A program made the translations under genes and the position numbers. Source: Winogradskyella jejuensis (GTDB taxonomy: Bacteria; Bacteroidota; Bacteroidia; Flavobacteriales; Flavobacteriaceae). From it: a DNA stretch of 64,000 bases. Shown here in pieces: positions 1 to 9,031 of this stretch. The stretch spans positions 310,001 to 374,000 of the forward strand of contig NZ_FQWS01000002.1 of the NCBI RefSeq assembly GCF_900129745.1, in the 5' to 3' direction. The first letter of the stretch is position 1. Each line of letters opens with the position of its first letter. The notes beneath the pieces were generated by a model. That model had not been told where the DNA came from. It was given only the letters and a program-made list of their open reading frames with translations, and did not search any database.

Positions 1-700
1 ACTGGCACAAGCTTTGTTTCCTATTGGAGAATTAACAAAACCTGAAGTCCGCGAAATAGCCAAAGCTCAAGATTTAATAACTGCCGAAAAGAAAGATTCT
101 CAGGGACTTTGTTTTATAGGCAAAGTGCGCCTACCAGAGTTTTTACAGCAGCAATTGAAGCCAAAAGAAGGCGTTATTGTTGAAATTCCTGAAACATTAA
201 ATACCTATCACAAATCTATTCCAAGGTTTGATTCTAAAACTAGTGAATTGGCATTTCATGCAGATAAAACTGAATATAGTATCTCAGATGGTAAAATCGT
301 AGGAAAGCATCAAGGCGCTCATTATTTCACCAAAGGCCAACGTAAAGGCTTGGCAGTTGGTGGCACAAAAGAACCTTTGTTTGTCATTGAAACTGATGTT
401 AACGAAAATGTCATTTATACAGGTCAAGGTAAAAATCATCCAGGATTATTACGTTCTGTATTATTTGTAAAAAATGAAGAATTGCATTGGGTGCGTGAAG
501 ATTTAGCGTTAAAAGATGACGAAACTATGCAAGTAAAGGCGCGTATTCGTTACCGTCAGCCTTTAGAAAACGCGACACTTTATAAAGTTGATTCTGGTTT
601 GTATGTAGAGTTTCAGAATAAACAATCCGCAATCACTGAGGGACAATTTGTTGCTTGGTATTTGGACGATGAGCTTATTGGTTCTGGCGTTATTTCTTAA
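1..700 (+). CDS. mnmA: tRNA-specific 2-thiouridylase MnmA, 3' part
   Basis: C-terminal part (about 232 residues) of MnmA, which thiolates U34 of the Lys, Glu and Gln tRNAs with sulfur relayed as a persulfide. The reading frame is open from base 2 ([20 protein letters not shown]), so the gene begins before the window and the N-terminal ATP-pyrophosphatase PP-loop and first catalytic cysteine are not visible. The GLCFIG motif about 30 residues in contains the family's second catalytic cysteine, which carries the persulfide. The rest is the tRNA-binding central domain ([15 protein letters not shown]) and the C-terminal beta-barrel, ending normally at a TAA. Family length is about 360-390 residues, so roughly 150 are missing upstream. 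Assignment is confident from the motif string. Confidence 0.95.
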   Translation, partial: LAQALFPIGELTKPEVREIAKAQDLITAEKKDSQGLCFIGKVRLPEFLQQQLKPKEGVIVEIPETLNTYHKSIPRFDSKTSELAFHADKTEYSISDGKIVGKHQGAHYFTKGQRKGLAVGGTKEPLFVIETDVNENVIYTGQGKNHPGLLRSVLFVKNEELHWVREDLALKDDETMQVKARIRYRQPLENATLYKVDSGLYVEFQNKQSAITEGQFVAWYLDDELIGSGVIS

Positions 701-722
701 TAATTTCTCTGTCATGCTAAAC

Positions 723-750
723 TTGGTTCTGCATCTTTTATCTAACTTTA
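723..750 (+). promoter_or_regulatory. putative Bacteroidota-type promoter
   Basis: TTG at 723-725, a 17-nt spacer and TAACTTTA at 743-750 resemble the flavobacterial -33/-7 pattern (TTG, then TAnnTTTG), with the last base different. It sits 21 nt before the ATG of the flavin oxidoreductase gene. Pattern match by eye only. Confidence 0.3.
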
Positions 751-771
751 AGCCATTAAATAAAAGATTAA

Positions 772-1713
772 ATGGCAAATAAAATCACATCACTCTTCGA
801 TATAAAGTATCCCATTATCCAAGCCGGAATGATTTGGAATAGTGGCTGGCGATTAGCTTCTGCAGCCAGTAATTCAGGCATTTTAGGATTAATTGGTGCG
901 GGATCAATGTATCCTAATGTGTTGCGCGAGCATATCCAAAAATGTAAAGCCGCGACAGACAAGCCATTTGGTGTTAATGTCCCGATGCTTTATCCAAACA
1001 TCGAAGAGATTATGGATATCATTGTTGAAGAAGGAGTTAAGATTGTCTTTACGTCCGCAGGAAATCCAAAGACTTGGACCAATTGGTTACAGGAACGAGG
1101 AATTACCGTAGTGCATGTGGTGAGTAGTGTAAAATTTGCATTAAAAGCAGAAGCTGCAGGTGTTGATGCTGTTGTTGCTGAAGGTTTTGAAGCCGGAGGA
1201 CACAATGGTCGTGACGAAACAACGACTTTAACATTAATACCAATGGTGAAAGAACAGTTGAGTATTCCATTGATAGCTGCTGGTGGTATTGCCACAGGTA
1301 AAGCCATGTTAGCAACAATGGTCTTAGGTGCAGATGGCGTGCAAGTAGGTAGCCGTTTTGTAGCTAGCGAAGAATCTTCTGCACATCAAGCCTTTAAGCA
1401 AGTGGTGGTAGATGCCAAAGAAGGCGACACGCAGTTAACCTTAAAAGAATTAGCACCTGTACGTTTGATAAAGAACAAGTTTTACAATGAGGTTCATGAG
1501 CTCTACAAAACAGGACCAACAGTCGAGCAGCTAAAAGAACTTTTAGGACGTGCACGTGCCAAACGCGGAATGTTTGAAGGCGACTTGGAAGACGGCGAAC
1601 TCGAAATCGGACAAATCTCAGGATTAATTCATGATATAAAACCAGTAGCAGAGATAGTAAAAGAAATCGTTGCTGAGTTTGAAACTGCTAAGCAGAATGT
1701 AGCATTATTATAA
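772..1713 (+). CDS. nitronate monooxygenase / FabK-like FMN oxidoreductase
   Basis: A 313-residue TIM-barrel flavoprotein of the nitronate monooxygenase (2-nitropropane dioxygenase) / enoyl-ACP reductase II superfamily. The N-terminus YPIIQAGM is the usual first strand; EAGGHNG near residue 142 is the conserved AGGH segment with the histidine that acts as base in nitronate oxidation; PLIAAGGIATG and GADGVQVGSRF are the phosphate-binding strands for FMN. Members oxidise alkyl nitronates or act as FabK-type enoyl reductases; motifs alone do not separate these, but length and the AGGH motif favour the monooxygenase group. No signal peptide, so cytoplasmic. It stands alone between mnmA and an MFS gene on the same strand and may have its own promoter. 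Confidence 0.85.
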   Translation: MANKITSLFDIKYPIIQAGMIWNSGWRLASAASNSGILGLIGAGSMYPNVLREHIQKCKAATDKPFGVNVPMLYPNIEEIMDIIVEEGVKIVFTSAGNPKTWTNWLQERGITVVHVVSSVKFALKAEAAGVDAVVAEGFEAGGHNGRDETTTLTLIPMVKEQLSIPLIAAGGIATGKAMLATMVLGADGVQVGSRFVASEESSAHQAFKQVVVDAKEGDTQLTLKELAPVRLIKNKFYNEVHELYKTGPTVEQLKELLGRARAKRGMFEGDLEDGELEIGQISGLIHDIKPVAEIVKEIVAEFETAKQNVALL

Positions 1714-1797
1714 CCAATCCTATAATTCATAAAACGTAAAATATTAGTGCCTCGAGCAAGCATTATTTTAAGTTTAGTTTTGGTAGTTTTCATATTG

Positions 1798-1805
1798 TAT
1801 CTTTG
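1798..1805 (+). promoter_or_regulatory. TAnnTTTG -7-like box 4 nt before ATG
   Basis: TATCTTTG matches the Bacteroidota -7 consensus TAnnTTTG and ends exactly four bases before the ATG of the MFS gene, so transcription from it would give an almost leaderless mRNA. The upstream TTG (1780-1782) is only 15 nt away, shorter than usual, which weakens the call. Confidence 0.35.
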
Positions 1806-1809
1806 TTAA

Positions 1810-3117
1810 ATGTCTAAGACCAACCTAGAGAAACTTTACGATTATCTTAATAATGAGTCTGAACAGCGTGTATGTAAAGGTCTTACCGATGATGCATGCG
1901 AGTACACTGTTCCTAATTTTTTTAGAGTATTACTTACACATACATTTACCAAGTTAGGAGATACATTAAGCAACCCTAAAACAGTTTTAACTTGGTTGAT
2001 GAGTTACGTTAACGCTCCTGTATATCTAATCAGTCTTATCGTACCAATTAGAGAATCGGGGGCAATGATTCCTCAAATTGCCATCTCTAATTACATTAAC
2101 AAGAAAAAAATAAGAAAATGGATTTGGGTTATTGGTTCAGTATTACAATTTGTATCTATCGGTTTAATTGGGGTTGTAGCATTATTTTTTAAAAATGCCA
2201 CAGCCGGCTGGCTGATTGTAGCATGTCTCATTTTCTTTAGCTTAGCTAGAAGTCTTTGTTCAGTAACATCCAAAGACGTTATTGGGAAAACTATTCCAAA
2301 AACTAGACGAGGGCGCTTAAGTGGTTACACAGTTTTACTTTCTGGTGTTTTGGTTCTATTAGCTGGTTTATATATTATTTACAAGTCTAACACAAATGCA
2401 GGAGTTAACTTCTATACCAATTTAATGTTCTTTGCATCTTTTATGTGGATTTTTGCAGCTCTTATTTATAGTACAATAAAAGAGTTTCCTGGAGAGGTAT
2501 CATCTAATACTGAAGATAAACAAACCGCATTCTCCAAATTTTCGCTTCTCAAAACAGATACTCAGTTTCGCAATTTTGTTATTGCAAGATCTCTGTTATT
2601 GTGTTCTGCTTTATCCGCTCCGTTTTATGTTTTACTAGCACAAGAATATGTAGGTAAGGAAAGTTACTTATTAGGATTGCTTATTTTGGCAAATGGTATT
2701 GCCTCTGTTGTTAGCTCGCCTTTTTGGGGTAAGATGGCAGATAATTCTAGTAAGAATACAATGTCAATTGCAGTTGTTATTGCGTCAGTCCTTAGTGTTT
2801 TTATGGTTGTTTTAGTAACATTTTCTGAAACATTACGTTCTCAGTTATGGTTATATCCAATTGCATTTTTTGTTTTGGGTATTGCTCATGGAGGTGTTAG
2901 ATTAGGCAGAAAAACATATGTAGTAGACATGGCCAAGGGAAATCAACGTACAGACTATGTATCGGTTAGTAATACGGTTATTGGTCTTATTCTATTATTA
3001 ACAGGAGGTTTAAGTGCATTGGTATCACTAATCTCTATCGAAGGCGTTATTCTCGCACTTTCATTATTTGGATTTTATGGTGCTTTTCGAAGTTACAAAT
3101 TGCCCAATGTTGAGTAA
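1810..3117 (+). CDS. MFS transporter
   Basis: A 435-residue polytopic protein with about 12 predicted hydrophobic segments after an unusually long cytoplasmic N-terminus of about 60 residues (acidic, containing two cysteines). Interior loops carry basic clusters typical of major facilitator proteins (NKKKIRKW; KTIPKTRRGRLSGYT in the central loop, a variant of the GxxxDRxGRR signature). The second half has SPFWGKMADNSSKN, the matching loop 8-9 signature. Substrate cannot be told from sequence. It lies 67 nt before a MATE exporter on the same strand. The N-terminal extension before the first membrane segment is the one unusual feature. Confidence 0.8.
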   Translation: MSKTNLEKLYDYLNNESEQRVCKGLTDDACEYTVPNFFRVLLTHTFTKLGDTLSNPKTVLTWLMSYVNAPVYLISLIVPIRESGAMIPQIAISNYINKKKIRKWIWVIGSVLQFVSIGLIGVVALFFKNATAGWLIVACLIFFSLARSLCSVTSKDVIGKTIPKTRRGRLSGYTVLLSGVLVLLAGLYIIYKSNTNAGVNFYTNLMFFASFMWIFAALIYSTIKEFPGEVSSNTEDKQTAFSKFSLLKTDTQFRNFVIARSLLLCSALSAPFYVLLAQEYVGKESYLLGLLILANGIASVVSSPFWGKMADNSSKNTMSIAVVIASVLSVFMVVLVTFSETLRSQLWLYPIAFFVLGIAHGGVRLGRKTYVVDMAKGNQRTDYVSVSNTVIGLILLLTGGLSALVSLISIEGVILALSLFGFYGAFRSYKLPNVE

Positions 3118-3172
3118 AGGAATTTCGAAAATAAATCAGTCAAACTAGCTTAAAAACTAAAATCAAAACCGC

Positions 3173-3180
3173 TACTTTTG
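3173..3180 (+). promoter_or_regulatory. TAnnTTTG -7-like box 4 nt before ATG
   Basis: TACTTTTG fits TAnnTTTG and, as at the preceding gene, ends four bases before the ATG. No clear -33 TTG is present at the usual distance, so this is a box match only. Confidence 0.3.
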
Positions 3181-3184
3181 CGCC

Positions 3185-4564
3185 ATGGTTTTGACCAACT
3201 ACACCAAAGAGTTTTCTTATAACTTAAAATTAGCTACACCAGTAATACTGGGTATGCTAGGACATACCTTTGTTAGTTTTGTAGATAACGTCATGGTAGG
3301 ACAATTGGGAGCCGCAGAGTTAGCTGCGGTATCTTTGGGTAATAGCTTTATATTCATTGCTATGTCATTGGGTATTGGTTTTTCTACAGCCATTACACCT
3401 TTGGTTGCAGAAGCTGATGCGGAAGATAATTTTGCAAAAGGAAAATCGGCTTTTAAGCACGGCTTATTTTTATGCACAGTTTTAGCGTTGCTGTTGTTTG
3501 CTATATTGTTATTGGCCAAGCCCATGATGTATATTATGGAGCAACCAGAAGAGGTTGTTGTTTTAGCCATTCCATATCTAGATTTAGTAGCTTTCTCGTT
3601 GGTGCCTTTAATCGTTTTTCAAGCATTTAAGCAGTTTAGTGATGGTATGTCACTCACCAAATATCCGATGTTTGCTACTATTTTAGCAAATGTTCTCAAC
3701 GTAGCCATAAATTATGTATTAATTTTCGGAAAGTTTGGGTTTCCAGAAATGGGTATTGTTGGAGCTGCAGTAGGAACTTTAGTTTCTCGATTTGTGATGT
3801 TGTTTTACCTCTGGTTTTTACTGTCCAAAAAAGAAAAATCAAGAGCCTACGTCACAGGAATAAAATTCTTTCAATTAACCAAACAAGCCTTAAAAAAGAT
3901 TGTCAATCTTGGACTACCAAGCGCTATGCAAATGTTTTTTGAAGTTGGGATTTTCACAGCAGCTATTTGGTTAAGTGGAACGTTAGGTGCCAACGCTCAA
4001 GCAGCAAATCAAATAGCATTAAATCTATCCTCAATGACCTTTATGGTAGCGATGGGATTAAGTGTTGCGGCCATGATACGTGTGGGTAACCAAAAAGGGT
4101 TAAAAGATTTTAAAGCACTTAAACGGATAGCAGAATCTATTTTCTTTTTAGGCTTCTTGTTTGCTGTTGTATTTGCTTTAATTTTTGTTGTTTTCCATAA
4201 AGCATTACCAAATTTATATGTCGATTTAGATGACCCTGCTAATGCATTAGATATAGCAGAAGTTGTTAAGATTGCTGCAACATTATTATTGGCTGCTGCT
4301 GTATTTCAGATTACAGACAGCTTACAGGTTATTGTTTTGGGCGCATTACGAGGGTTACAAGATGTATATATCCCAACTATAATCACGTTTATAGCCTATT
4401 GGCTTATTGGCTTTCCTATAAGTTATTACCTAGGAATGCCAGATGCCTATGGTAGTCTTGGTATCTGGATTGGTTTACTTGCAGGATTAACTTCTGCGGC
4501 AATCTTATTATACATAAGGTTTGTATATTTGACGAAGCGTTTAATTTTGCAAAACGAAAACTAA
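3185..4564 (+). CDS. MATE family efflux transporter (NorM-like)
   Basis: A 459-residue protein with 12 hydrophobic segments arranged as two homologous halves. The opening ATPVILGMLGHTFVSFVDNVMVGQLGAAELAAVSLGNS is the characteristic first MatE repeat (helix 1, then the VDNVMVGQLG loop), and the second repeat begins near GLPSAMQMFFEVGIFTAAIWLSGTLGANAQAANQIALNLSS. Family members expel cationic drugs and toxic metabolites in exchange for Na+ or H+. Although it shares the MOP superfamily with Wzx flippases, its motifs are NorM-like and it is 18 kb from the polysaccharide operon. Five bases separate it from the next small gene, suggesting co-transcription. Confidence 0.9.
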   Translation: MVLTNYTKEFSYNLKLATPVILGMLGHTFVSFVDNVMVGQLGAAELAAVSLGNSFIFIAMSLGIGFSTAITPLVAEADAEDNFAKGKSAFKHGLFLCTVLALLLFAILLLAKPMMYIMEQPEEVVVLAIPYLDLVAFSLVPLIVFQAFKQFSDGMSLTKYPMFATILANVLNVAINYVLIFGKFGFPEMGIVGAAVGTLVSRFVMLFYLWFLLSKKEKSRAYVTGIKFFQLTKQALKKIVNLGLPSAMQMFFEVGIFTAAIWLSGTLGANAQAANQIALNLSSMTFMVAMGLSVAAMIRVGNQKGLKDFKALKRIAESIFFLGFLFAVVFALIFVVFHKALPNLYVDLDDPANALDIAEVVKIAATLLLAAAVFQITDSLQVIVLGALRGLQDVYIPTIITFIAYWLIGFPISYYLGMPDAYGSLGIWIGLLAGLTSAAILLYIRFVYLTKRLILQNEN

Positions 4565-4569
4565 GTTAT

Positions 4570-4797
4570 ATGGAATTGCCAAAATTCATTTTAGGAGACA
4601 ATACAGATTATCCAGATGCGATATTTATTATTCATACCGAGTTTCCAAGATTTATCATTAATCTTGAAAATGATGAAGTAGAATGGTTTGAAGAGTTTGA
4701 TCAACATGATGAAAAAGAATTGGCAACAGAAACCGAAAACTATATTCGCTTAGCTACAGAATTCTACGATAGGGAAGTAGCCAGATACGAAGACTAA
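4570..4797 (+). CDS. small acidic protein of unknown function
   Basis: A 75-residue, strongly acidic soluble protein with no signal peptide or membrane segment. The middle segment PRFIINLENDEVEWFEEFDQHDEKEL alternates hydrophobic and acidic residues and the C-terminus is helical in character. I do not recognise a named domain. It starts 5 nt after the MATE gene and its TAA overlaps the ATG of the phosphatase gene by one base (TAATG), so it is almost certainly a real, translationally coupled gene. A role as a small regulator or partner of a neighbouring membrane protein is only a guess. Confidence 0.7.
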   Translation: MELPKFILGDNTDYPDAIFIIHTEFPRFIINLENDEVEWFEEFDQHDEKELATETENYIRLATEFYDREVARYED

Positions 4798-5369
4798 TGC
4801 TAGAACAACTCCTCGAATACGATACAGAGCTCTTTGTATTCCTTAATAGTTTAGGAAGTGAAAATTGGGATTGGCTATGGCTTTTAATCACAAATAAGCT
4901 CACATTTATTCCGTTTTATGCTATCCTACTCTTTCTTATTTACAGAAAATATGGGTGGCAAAAAATGTTGGTTATTGTCGTTGTTATAGCTGCAATGATA
5001 ACATTTACTGACCAGTTAACAAATGTGGTTAAGCGTACTGTATTACGATTTAGACCTTGCGCATGTGACGAAATAAAAGACACTATCAGATTTGTGGCAG
5101 ACTATTGTAGTACTAATAGGAGTTTTTTCTCAGGGCATGCCTCTAACTCAATGGCTGCAGCTGTTTTTGGTGGGTTAATGCTTCGTCCGTATTTTAAAAA
5201 TTTAATCTTCTTTTTACTGCTTTGGAGTGCTATTGTGGCCTACAGTAGAATCTATGTAGGGGTGCATTTTCCTGTAGATATTATATGTGGAATGGCATTT
5301 GGAGCGCTTTCTGGATTTGGGTTTTTTAAGCTATACGGAGCTCTAGAAAATCGTTATTTCAAGGCTTAA
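4797..5369 (+). CDS. PAP2 family membrane phosphatase
   Basis: A 190-residue integral membrane protein with the complete PAP2 phosphatase signature: KRTVLRFRP (motif KxxxxxxRP), SFFSGHAS (motif PSGH, here with S in the first position) and SRIYVGVHFPVD (motif SRxxxxxHxxxD) supplying the catalytic histidines and aspartate. About five to six hydrophobic helices. Relatives dephosphorylate undecaprenyl pyrophosphate, phosphatidic acid or related lipid phosphates at the outer face of the inner membrane. Two cysteine clusters (RPCACDE and DYCSTN) sit in the loop between motifs 1 and 2. It is coupled to the preceding small gene, and its last four bases overlap the 3' end of the opposing glycosyltransferase gene. 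Confidence 0.9.
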   Translation: MLEQLLEYDTELFVFLNSLGSENWDWLWLLITNKLTFIPFYAILLFLIYRKYGWQKMLVIVVVIAAMITFTDQLTNVVKRTVLRFRPCACDEIKDTIRFVADYCSTNRSFFSGHASNSMAAAVFGGLMLRPYFKNLIFFLLLWSAIVAYSRIYVGVHFPVDIICGMAFGALSGFGFFKLYGALENRYFKA

Positions 5370-6079
5370 TTTTTCTTTTCTATTTCGTAATTAATATACT
5401 TTCGTTTTATCCATAAATAAGCAAAGCAATCTATTATTGGGCCAATAAACCGGTTTCCAAGATTAAATTTTGTTTTACCTGCAGTTCTTGGGAAATGATT
5501 CACAGGTATTTGCTTTATTTTACCATTTTGCAAAAGTATCATTGCTGGCAAAAATCGATGCAAACCTCTAAACAAAGGGATACATTTTGCATATTTTGTT
5601 TGGAATATTTTTAACGGACAACCTGTATCATCCATACCATCTTTGGTAAAAACACGTCGTGTAGAATTTGCAATTTTTGAAATTATCTTTTTCAAAAAAT
5701 TATCTTTCCTATTAGTTCTAACGCCAGTAACTAATTGGTAATGGTCTATATGTTCAAGTAGAAGATTAAAATCTTTAGGAGCCGTTTGTAGATCGGCATC
5801 AATGTAGCCAACGAGTTCAGTTTCGGTATGGTCAAAACCCACTTTTAAAGCTGTACTTAAACCATAGTTTTGTTTTAATTGAATAAAGCTGAAATCTTTA
5901 TTTCGCATACAGATTTCTTCGATTCGTACTTGGCTATTATCTGTAGAACCGTCATTTATAATGGTAACACAAGTAGAAACAGAAGCGATGGCTAGATAGT
6001 TGGAGAGCTCTTTTTCCAAACGATTTAGGTTGTCGTACTCATTATAAGCAGGAACTAATATGGTTAATCTATAAGCCAT
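5366..6079 (-). CDS. GT2 glycosyltransferase, polyprenyl-phosphate sugar synthase type
   Basis: A 237-residue GT-A fold family 2 enzyme. The N-terminus LTILVPAYNEYDNL, INDGSTDNS and GYIDADLQTAPKDF (the metal-binding DxD region followed by LQ) match dolichyl/undecaprenyl-phosphate mannose or glucose synthases of the DPM1/ArnC/GtrB group. The C-terminal PRTAGKTKFNLGNR is the conserved acceptor-loop motif of that group. It lacks the two strong C-terminal membrane helices of ArnC; only a modest hydrophobic stretch is seen near the end, so it is probably peripheral. It is convergent with the PAP2 phosphatase gene (4-nt overlap) and divergent from the epimerase gene. Likely product is a lipid-linked sugar for envelope glycans. 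Confidence 0.85.
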   Translation of the reverse strand: MAYRLTILVPAYNEYDNLNRLEKELSNYLAIASVSTCVTIINDGSTDNSQVRIEEICMRNKDFSFIQLKQNYGLSTALKVGFDHTETELVGYIDADLQTAPKDFNLLLEHIDHYQLVTGVRTNRKDNFLKKIISKIANSTRRVFTKDGMDDTGCPLKIFQTKYAKCIPLFRGLHRFLPAMILLQNGKIKQIPVNHFPRTAGKTKFNLGNRFIGPIIDCFAYLWIKRKYINYEIEKKN

Positions 6080-6137
6080 CTAATGTTGAGTTGTAGCATC
6101 AAAATTATTCTTTTTTTGTATTCCGTGGCATCAAGTC

Positions 6138-6167
6138 TTGTTTAAAGTTCAAAAAGCTGTTATTTTG
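6138..6167 (+). promoter_or_regulatory. putative promoter of the epimerase gene
   Basis: TTG (6138-6140), a 19-nt spacer, then TTATTTTG (6160-6167), one mismatch from TAnnTTTG. It lies in the 109-nt divergent region, 21 nt before the preferred ATG at 6189, and supports that start over an in-frame TTG at 6138. Confidence 0.35.
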
Positions 6168-6188
6168 TATCTTCATTATAATAAGTGT

Positions 6189-7130
6189 ATGAAAATTTTA
6201 ATCACGGGAGTAGCTGGCTTTATTGGTTCGCATTGTGCCGAACGCCTTTTAGATTTAGGACACTCGGTTGTTGGTATCGATAATTTTTCGGATTACTACA
6301 GTCTAGATTTGAAGACTAAAAATGCAAAAGCTGTTGAAGCTAAAGGTGCTACTGTTCTTAAAGTAGACCTTCGTGAGGAAAATTTTGATGAGAACTTAAA
6401 TACGGATTTCGATTATATTTTTCATTTTGCGGCGCAACCTGGAATTTCTTTAACGTCTACGTTTGAAGATTATTTTTCGAATAATGTCTTAGGAACTAAG
6501 AATCTTATTGATTTTGCACTTAAATGTAAATCGTTGAAGCTTTTTGTAAATATTGGGACGTCTTCTATCTATGGACTAGAAGCCACTTTTCCTGAGAGTA
6601 TTGCGCCAAAGCCAGCATCTCATTATGGTGTTACAAAGTTGACAGCAGAACAATTAGTGTTACAAAAGAGTAGAGAGAAGCAAATGAAAGCGTGTAGCTT
6701 AAGACTCTATTCTGTTATTGGTCCAAGAGAGCGCCCTGAGAAAATGTACACTAAGCTTATTGATTTAGGATTAAAAGGCGAAGCTTTTCCATTGTTTGAG
6801 GGCAGTCACCAACACCTTAGAAGTTTTACTTATGTAGGAGACATTATTGACGGTATTGTAAGTGTTATCGGGAGAGAAGAAAAAGTTGATGGTGAGGTTA
6901 TTAATCTAGGTACTGAGGCAGAACATACAACTCAAGAAGGTATTGAAGCTGTAGAAAAAGTGATTGGCACATCAATTAAAATTGAAGTAAAGCCAAAACG
7001 TGCTGGTGACCAATTACGTACTAAGGCCAATATTGATAAAGCGCGAAAACTGCTTAATTATAATCCACAAACTACACTTTTAGAAAGTGTTGAAGCGCAG
7101 GTGAAGTGGTTTAAGGAGAATTGTCTGTAA
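6189..7130 (+). CDS. NAD-dependent epimerase/dehydratase (UDP-hexose/uronate type)
   Basis: A 313-residue extended short-chain dehydrogenase. The N-terminal GVAGFIGSH is the GxxGxxG NAD-binding loop, followed by VVGIDNFSDYYS typical of UDP-glucose/UDP-glucuronate 4-epimerases. FHFAAQPG, the catalytic SSIYG serine region and YGVTK (YxxxK) follow, and GPRERPEKMY and LRSFTYVGD are in the substrate-binding half. It should interconvert nucleotide sugars in the cytoplasm; exact substrate is uncertain. The frame is open 51 nt further upstream to a TTG, but ATG 6189 opens directly on the Rossmann strand and lies after the promoter-like boxes, so I chose it. It may supply a precursor for the polysaccharide operon 15 kb away, but this is inference. 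Confidence 0.85.
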   Translation: MKILITGVAGFIGSHCAERLLDLGHSVVGIDNFSDYYSLDLKTKNAKAVEAKGATVLKVDLREENFDENLNTDFDYIFHFAAQPGISLTSTFEDYFSNNVLGTKNLIDFALKCKSLKLFVNIGTSSIYGLEATFPESIAPKPASHYGVTKLTAEQLVLQKSREKQMKACSLRLYSVIGPRERPEKMYTKLIDLGLKGEAFPLFEGSHQHLRSFTYVGDIIDGIVSVIGREEKVDGEVINLGTEAEHTTQEGIEAVEKVIGTSIKIEVKPKRAGDQLRTKANIDKARKLLNYNPQTTLLESVEAQVKWFKENCL

Positions 7131-7132
7131 AC

Positions 7133-8209
7133 TTAAATTCCTAATAAATATTCCGCTGCATTAAAAGGCGTTGTTTTTCCTTCTTCGATTAAAGCAATTT
7201 GTTTTTGAAGCTCAGTTTTAATGTCTTTACGGTTATAAAAGTTAGATTTTAACCGTTCTTCTATAGTTTGTAATAGCCAAAACTTGTTTTGTTCCATACG
7301 GTGGTTTTCAAAATAATTAGTAGACTTAGCTTTGGAAATATAGTCTGAAATCATCTTCCAAACCTCAGAGATACCTTCATTTTTTAAGGCACTACAAAGT
7401 GTTGTCTTTGGTGTCCAACCCGATTCTTTTTCTGGATATAAGTGTAGGGCACGATTAAATTCGAGTTTAGCAGATTTTGCAGCTTTAATATTTTCACCAT
7501 CTGCTTTATTAATGACTATGGCATCAGCCATCTCAATGATGCCGCGCTTTATGCCTTGAAGTTCATCACCAGCACCAGCTAATTTCAATAATAAGAAGAA
7601 ATCTACCATGCTATGAACAGCGGTTTCACTTTGTCCAACACCAACGGTTTCTATTAATATGGTGTCAAAACCAGCAGCTTCACATAGGATAATAGTTTCT
7701 CTGGTTTTTCGAGCTACACCACCAAGGGAATCTCCAGAAGGTGATGGTCTTATAAAGGCATGCGGATTTTTCACTAAATCCTCCATACGAGTTTTATCTC
7801 CTAAAATACTACCTCTGCTTAAAGAGCTGCTAGGGTCAACAGCCAATACGGCTACTTTTTTATTTTGTGAGGTTAAATGCTTCCCTAAAGCTTCAATAAA
7901 TGTACTTTTGCCAACACCAGGAACGCCTGTAATACCTATTCTTACTGAATTATTTGCATAAGGCAAGCAAGCCGTAATTATAGCATTTGCCTTTTTAGTA
8001 TGTGCTGAGTTGGTGCTCTCTATTAATGTTATAGCACGACTTAAAGACGTAATATTACTACTGGTAATACCGTTTACTAAATCGTTAACTGATGGTTGTT
8101 TTTGGCGTCTAGATTTTATGGCTTTTGCAGAAACCGAACTGAGCGCTTTTGGCTCTTTTATGCCTTCGTTCTCACTTAAGGCTGATTTTTTTTTATCGGA
8201 TTTAGCCAC
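7133..8209 (-). CDS. meaB: methylmalonyl-CoA mutase-associated GTPase MeaB
   Basis: A 358-residue P-loop GTPase of the MeaB/ArgK/MMAA family, which loads and protects adenosylcobalamin on methylmalonyl-CoA mutase. Visible motifs: [12 protein letters not shown] (Walker A), [18 protein letters not shown] (switch I), [10 protein letters not shown] (switch II/Walker B) and INKADG (NKxD base recognition). The first 50 or so residues are lysine/serine-rich and look disordered, an extension compared with shorter family members. The start is a GTG at 8209, 10 nt after the stop of the DUF2911 gene; no in-frame ATG precedes it. A cobalamin adenosyltransferase at 18145 fits the same B12-dependent propionyl-CoA route; the mutase itself is not in the window. 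Confidence 0.93.
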   Translation of the reverse strand: MAKSDKKKSALSENEGIKEPKALSSVSAKAIKSRRQKQPSVNDLVNGITSSNITSLSRAITLIESTNSAHTKKANAIITACLPYANNSVRIGITGVPGVGKSTFIEALGKHLTSQNKKVAVLAVDPSSSLSRGSILGDKTRMEDLVKNPHAFIRPSPSGDSLGGVARKTRETIILCEAAGFDTILIETVGVGQSETAVHSMVDFFLLLKLAGAGDELQGIKRGIIEMADAIVINKADGENIKAAKSAKLEFNRALHLYPEKESGWTPKTTLCSALKNEGISEVWKMISDYISKAKSTNYFENHRMEQNKFWLLQTIEERLKSNFYNRKDIKTELQKQIALIEEGKTTPFNAAEYLLGI

Positions 8210-8219
8210 TGCAATTGTA

Positions 8220-8807
8220 TTAGTTTCTTTGATTCAAATTCTGATTTGTTTTGGAGTCTGCTTCCCTGATAGGGACTTCAATTTTTGTGTTATCCCAAGC
8301 TAGAGTGAGTTTGAGGTTACCTGTTGTATTATCAAAAGCAATTGTAAATCTCTCTACTGTTGTATTTAACTTTTCTGTCGGGACTTCAATTTCTATAACG
8401 TCATAGTTAGGGTCCCACATGGGTTCCATTTTTTCATCAACACCCCATTGATATTGCCCGGAGTTGAACATTACTTTCCAAGAATTTTCCATAGGCACCG
8501 TCCAAAGTGTATAATTACCTTTAGGCAAAAGCATACCTTGTATTATAAGATTCTTGTTTGTTTTAAATGTTGTGGCTTCATTAGCTCCTGTTCGCCATAC
8601 TTTGTTAAAAGGAACTAGTGCGCCAAAAATTTCACGTTCACGCTTAGAAGGTCTATTATACTCCACCTTCAATTTTAAATCATTAAGTTCTATAGCGGCA
8701 GAATCTTTGGGACTTAAACGAGGAGAAAAAATATTTTCGACAAAAACAGAATAAAGTAATAAGCCAAGAGCGGCTATGAATAGAATAATTAGAATACGTT
8801 TCAACAT
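8220..8807 (-). CDS. DUF2911 domain protein, membrane-anchored
   Basis: A 195-residue protein with an N-terminal hydrophobic helix ([19 protein letters not shown]), which acts as an uncleaved anchor or signal, followed by a DUF2911 domain. Family hallmarks visible are [48 protein letters not shown] and [11 protein letters not shown]. The domain is common in Bacteroidota and has no established function. Expected location is the periplasm or the outside of the inner membrane. It is 10 nt upstream of meaB on the same strand, so the two are probably co-transcribed, although no functional link is obvious. Confidence 0.85.
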   Translation of the reverse strand: MLKRILIILFIAALGLLLYSVFVENIFSPRLSPKDSAAIELNDLKLKVEYNRPSKREREIFGALVPFNKVWRTGANEATTFKTNKNLIIQGMLLPKGNYTLWTVPMENSWKVMFNSGQYQWGVDEKMEPMWDPNYDVIEIEVPTEKLNTTVERFTIAFDNTTGNLKLTLAWDNTKIEVPIREADSKTNQNLNQRN

Positions 8808-9031
8808 AAACTTTTGTGGAATAGTAATTTTAAAATTAAAAACTAAAGATAAATGAAATCCCTAAATTTAAGACTTGAGACAGCGTATTTTTAACTTAAT
8901 TAAATTTTTCCGAAGATTTTTTTCATTTTTTGCAACACTCCTTTTTTTACGTCGTCTTTAAGACAAACCAATCAATTCTCCTATGCTTTTTAGCTTCGGC
9001 GAATGAAAAAACAACCAAAAGCTAACCAAGA

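Noticed and set aside
3185-4564. MATE transporter as the missing Wzx flippase
   Set aside because: The motifs are NorM-like and the gene lies about 18 kb before the operon among unrelated genes.
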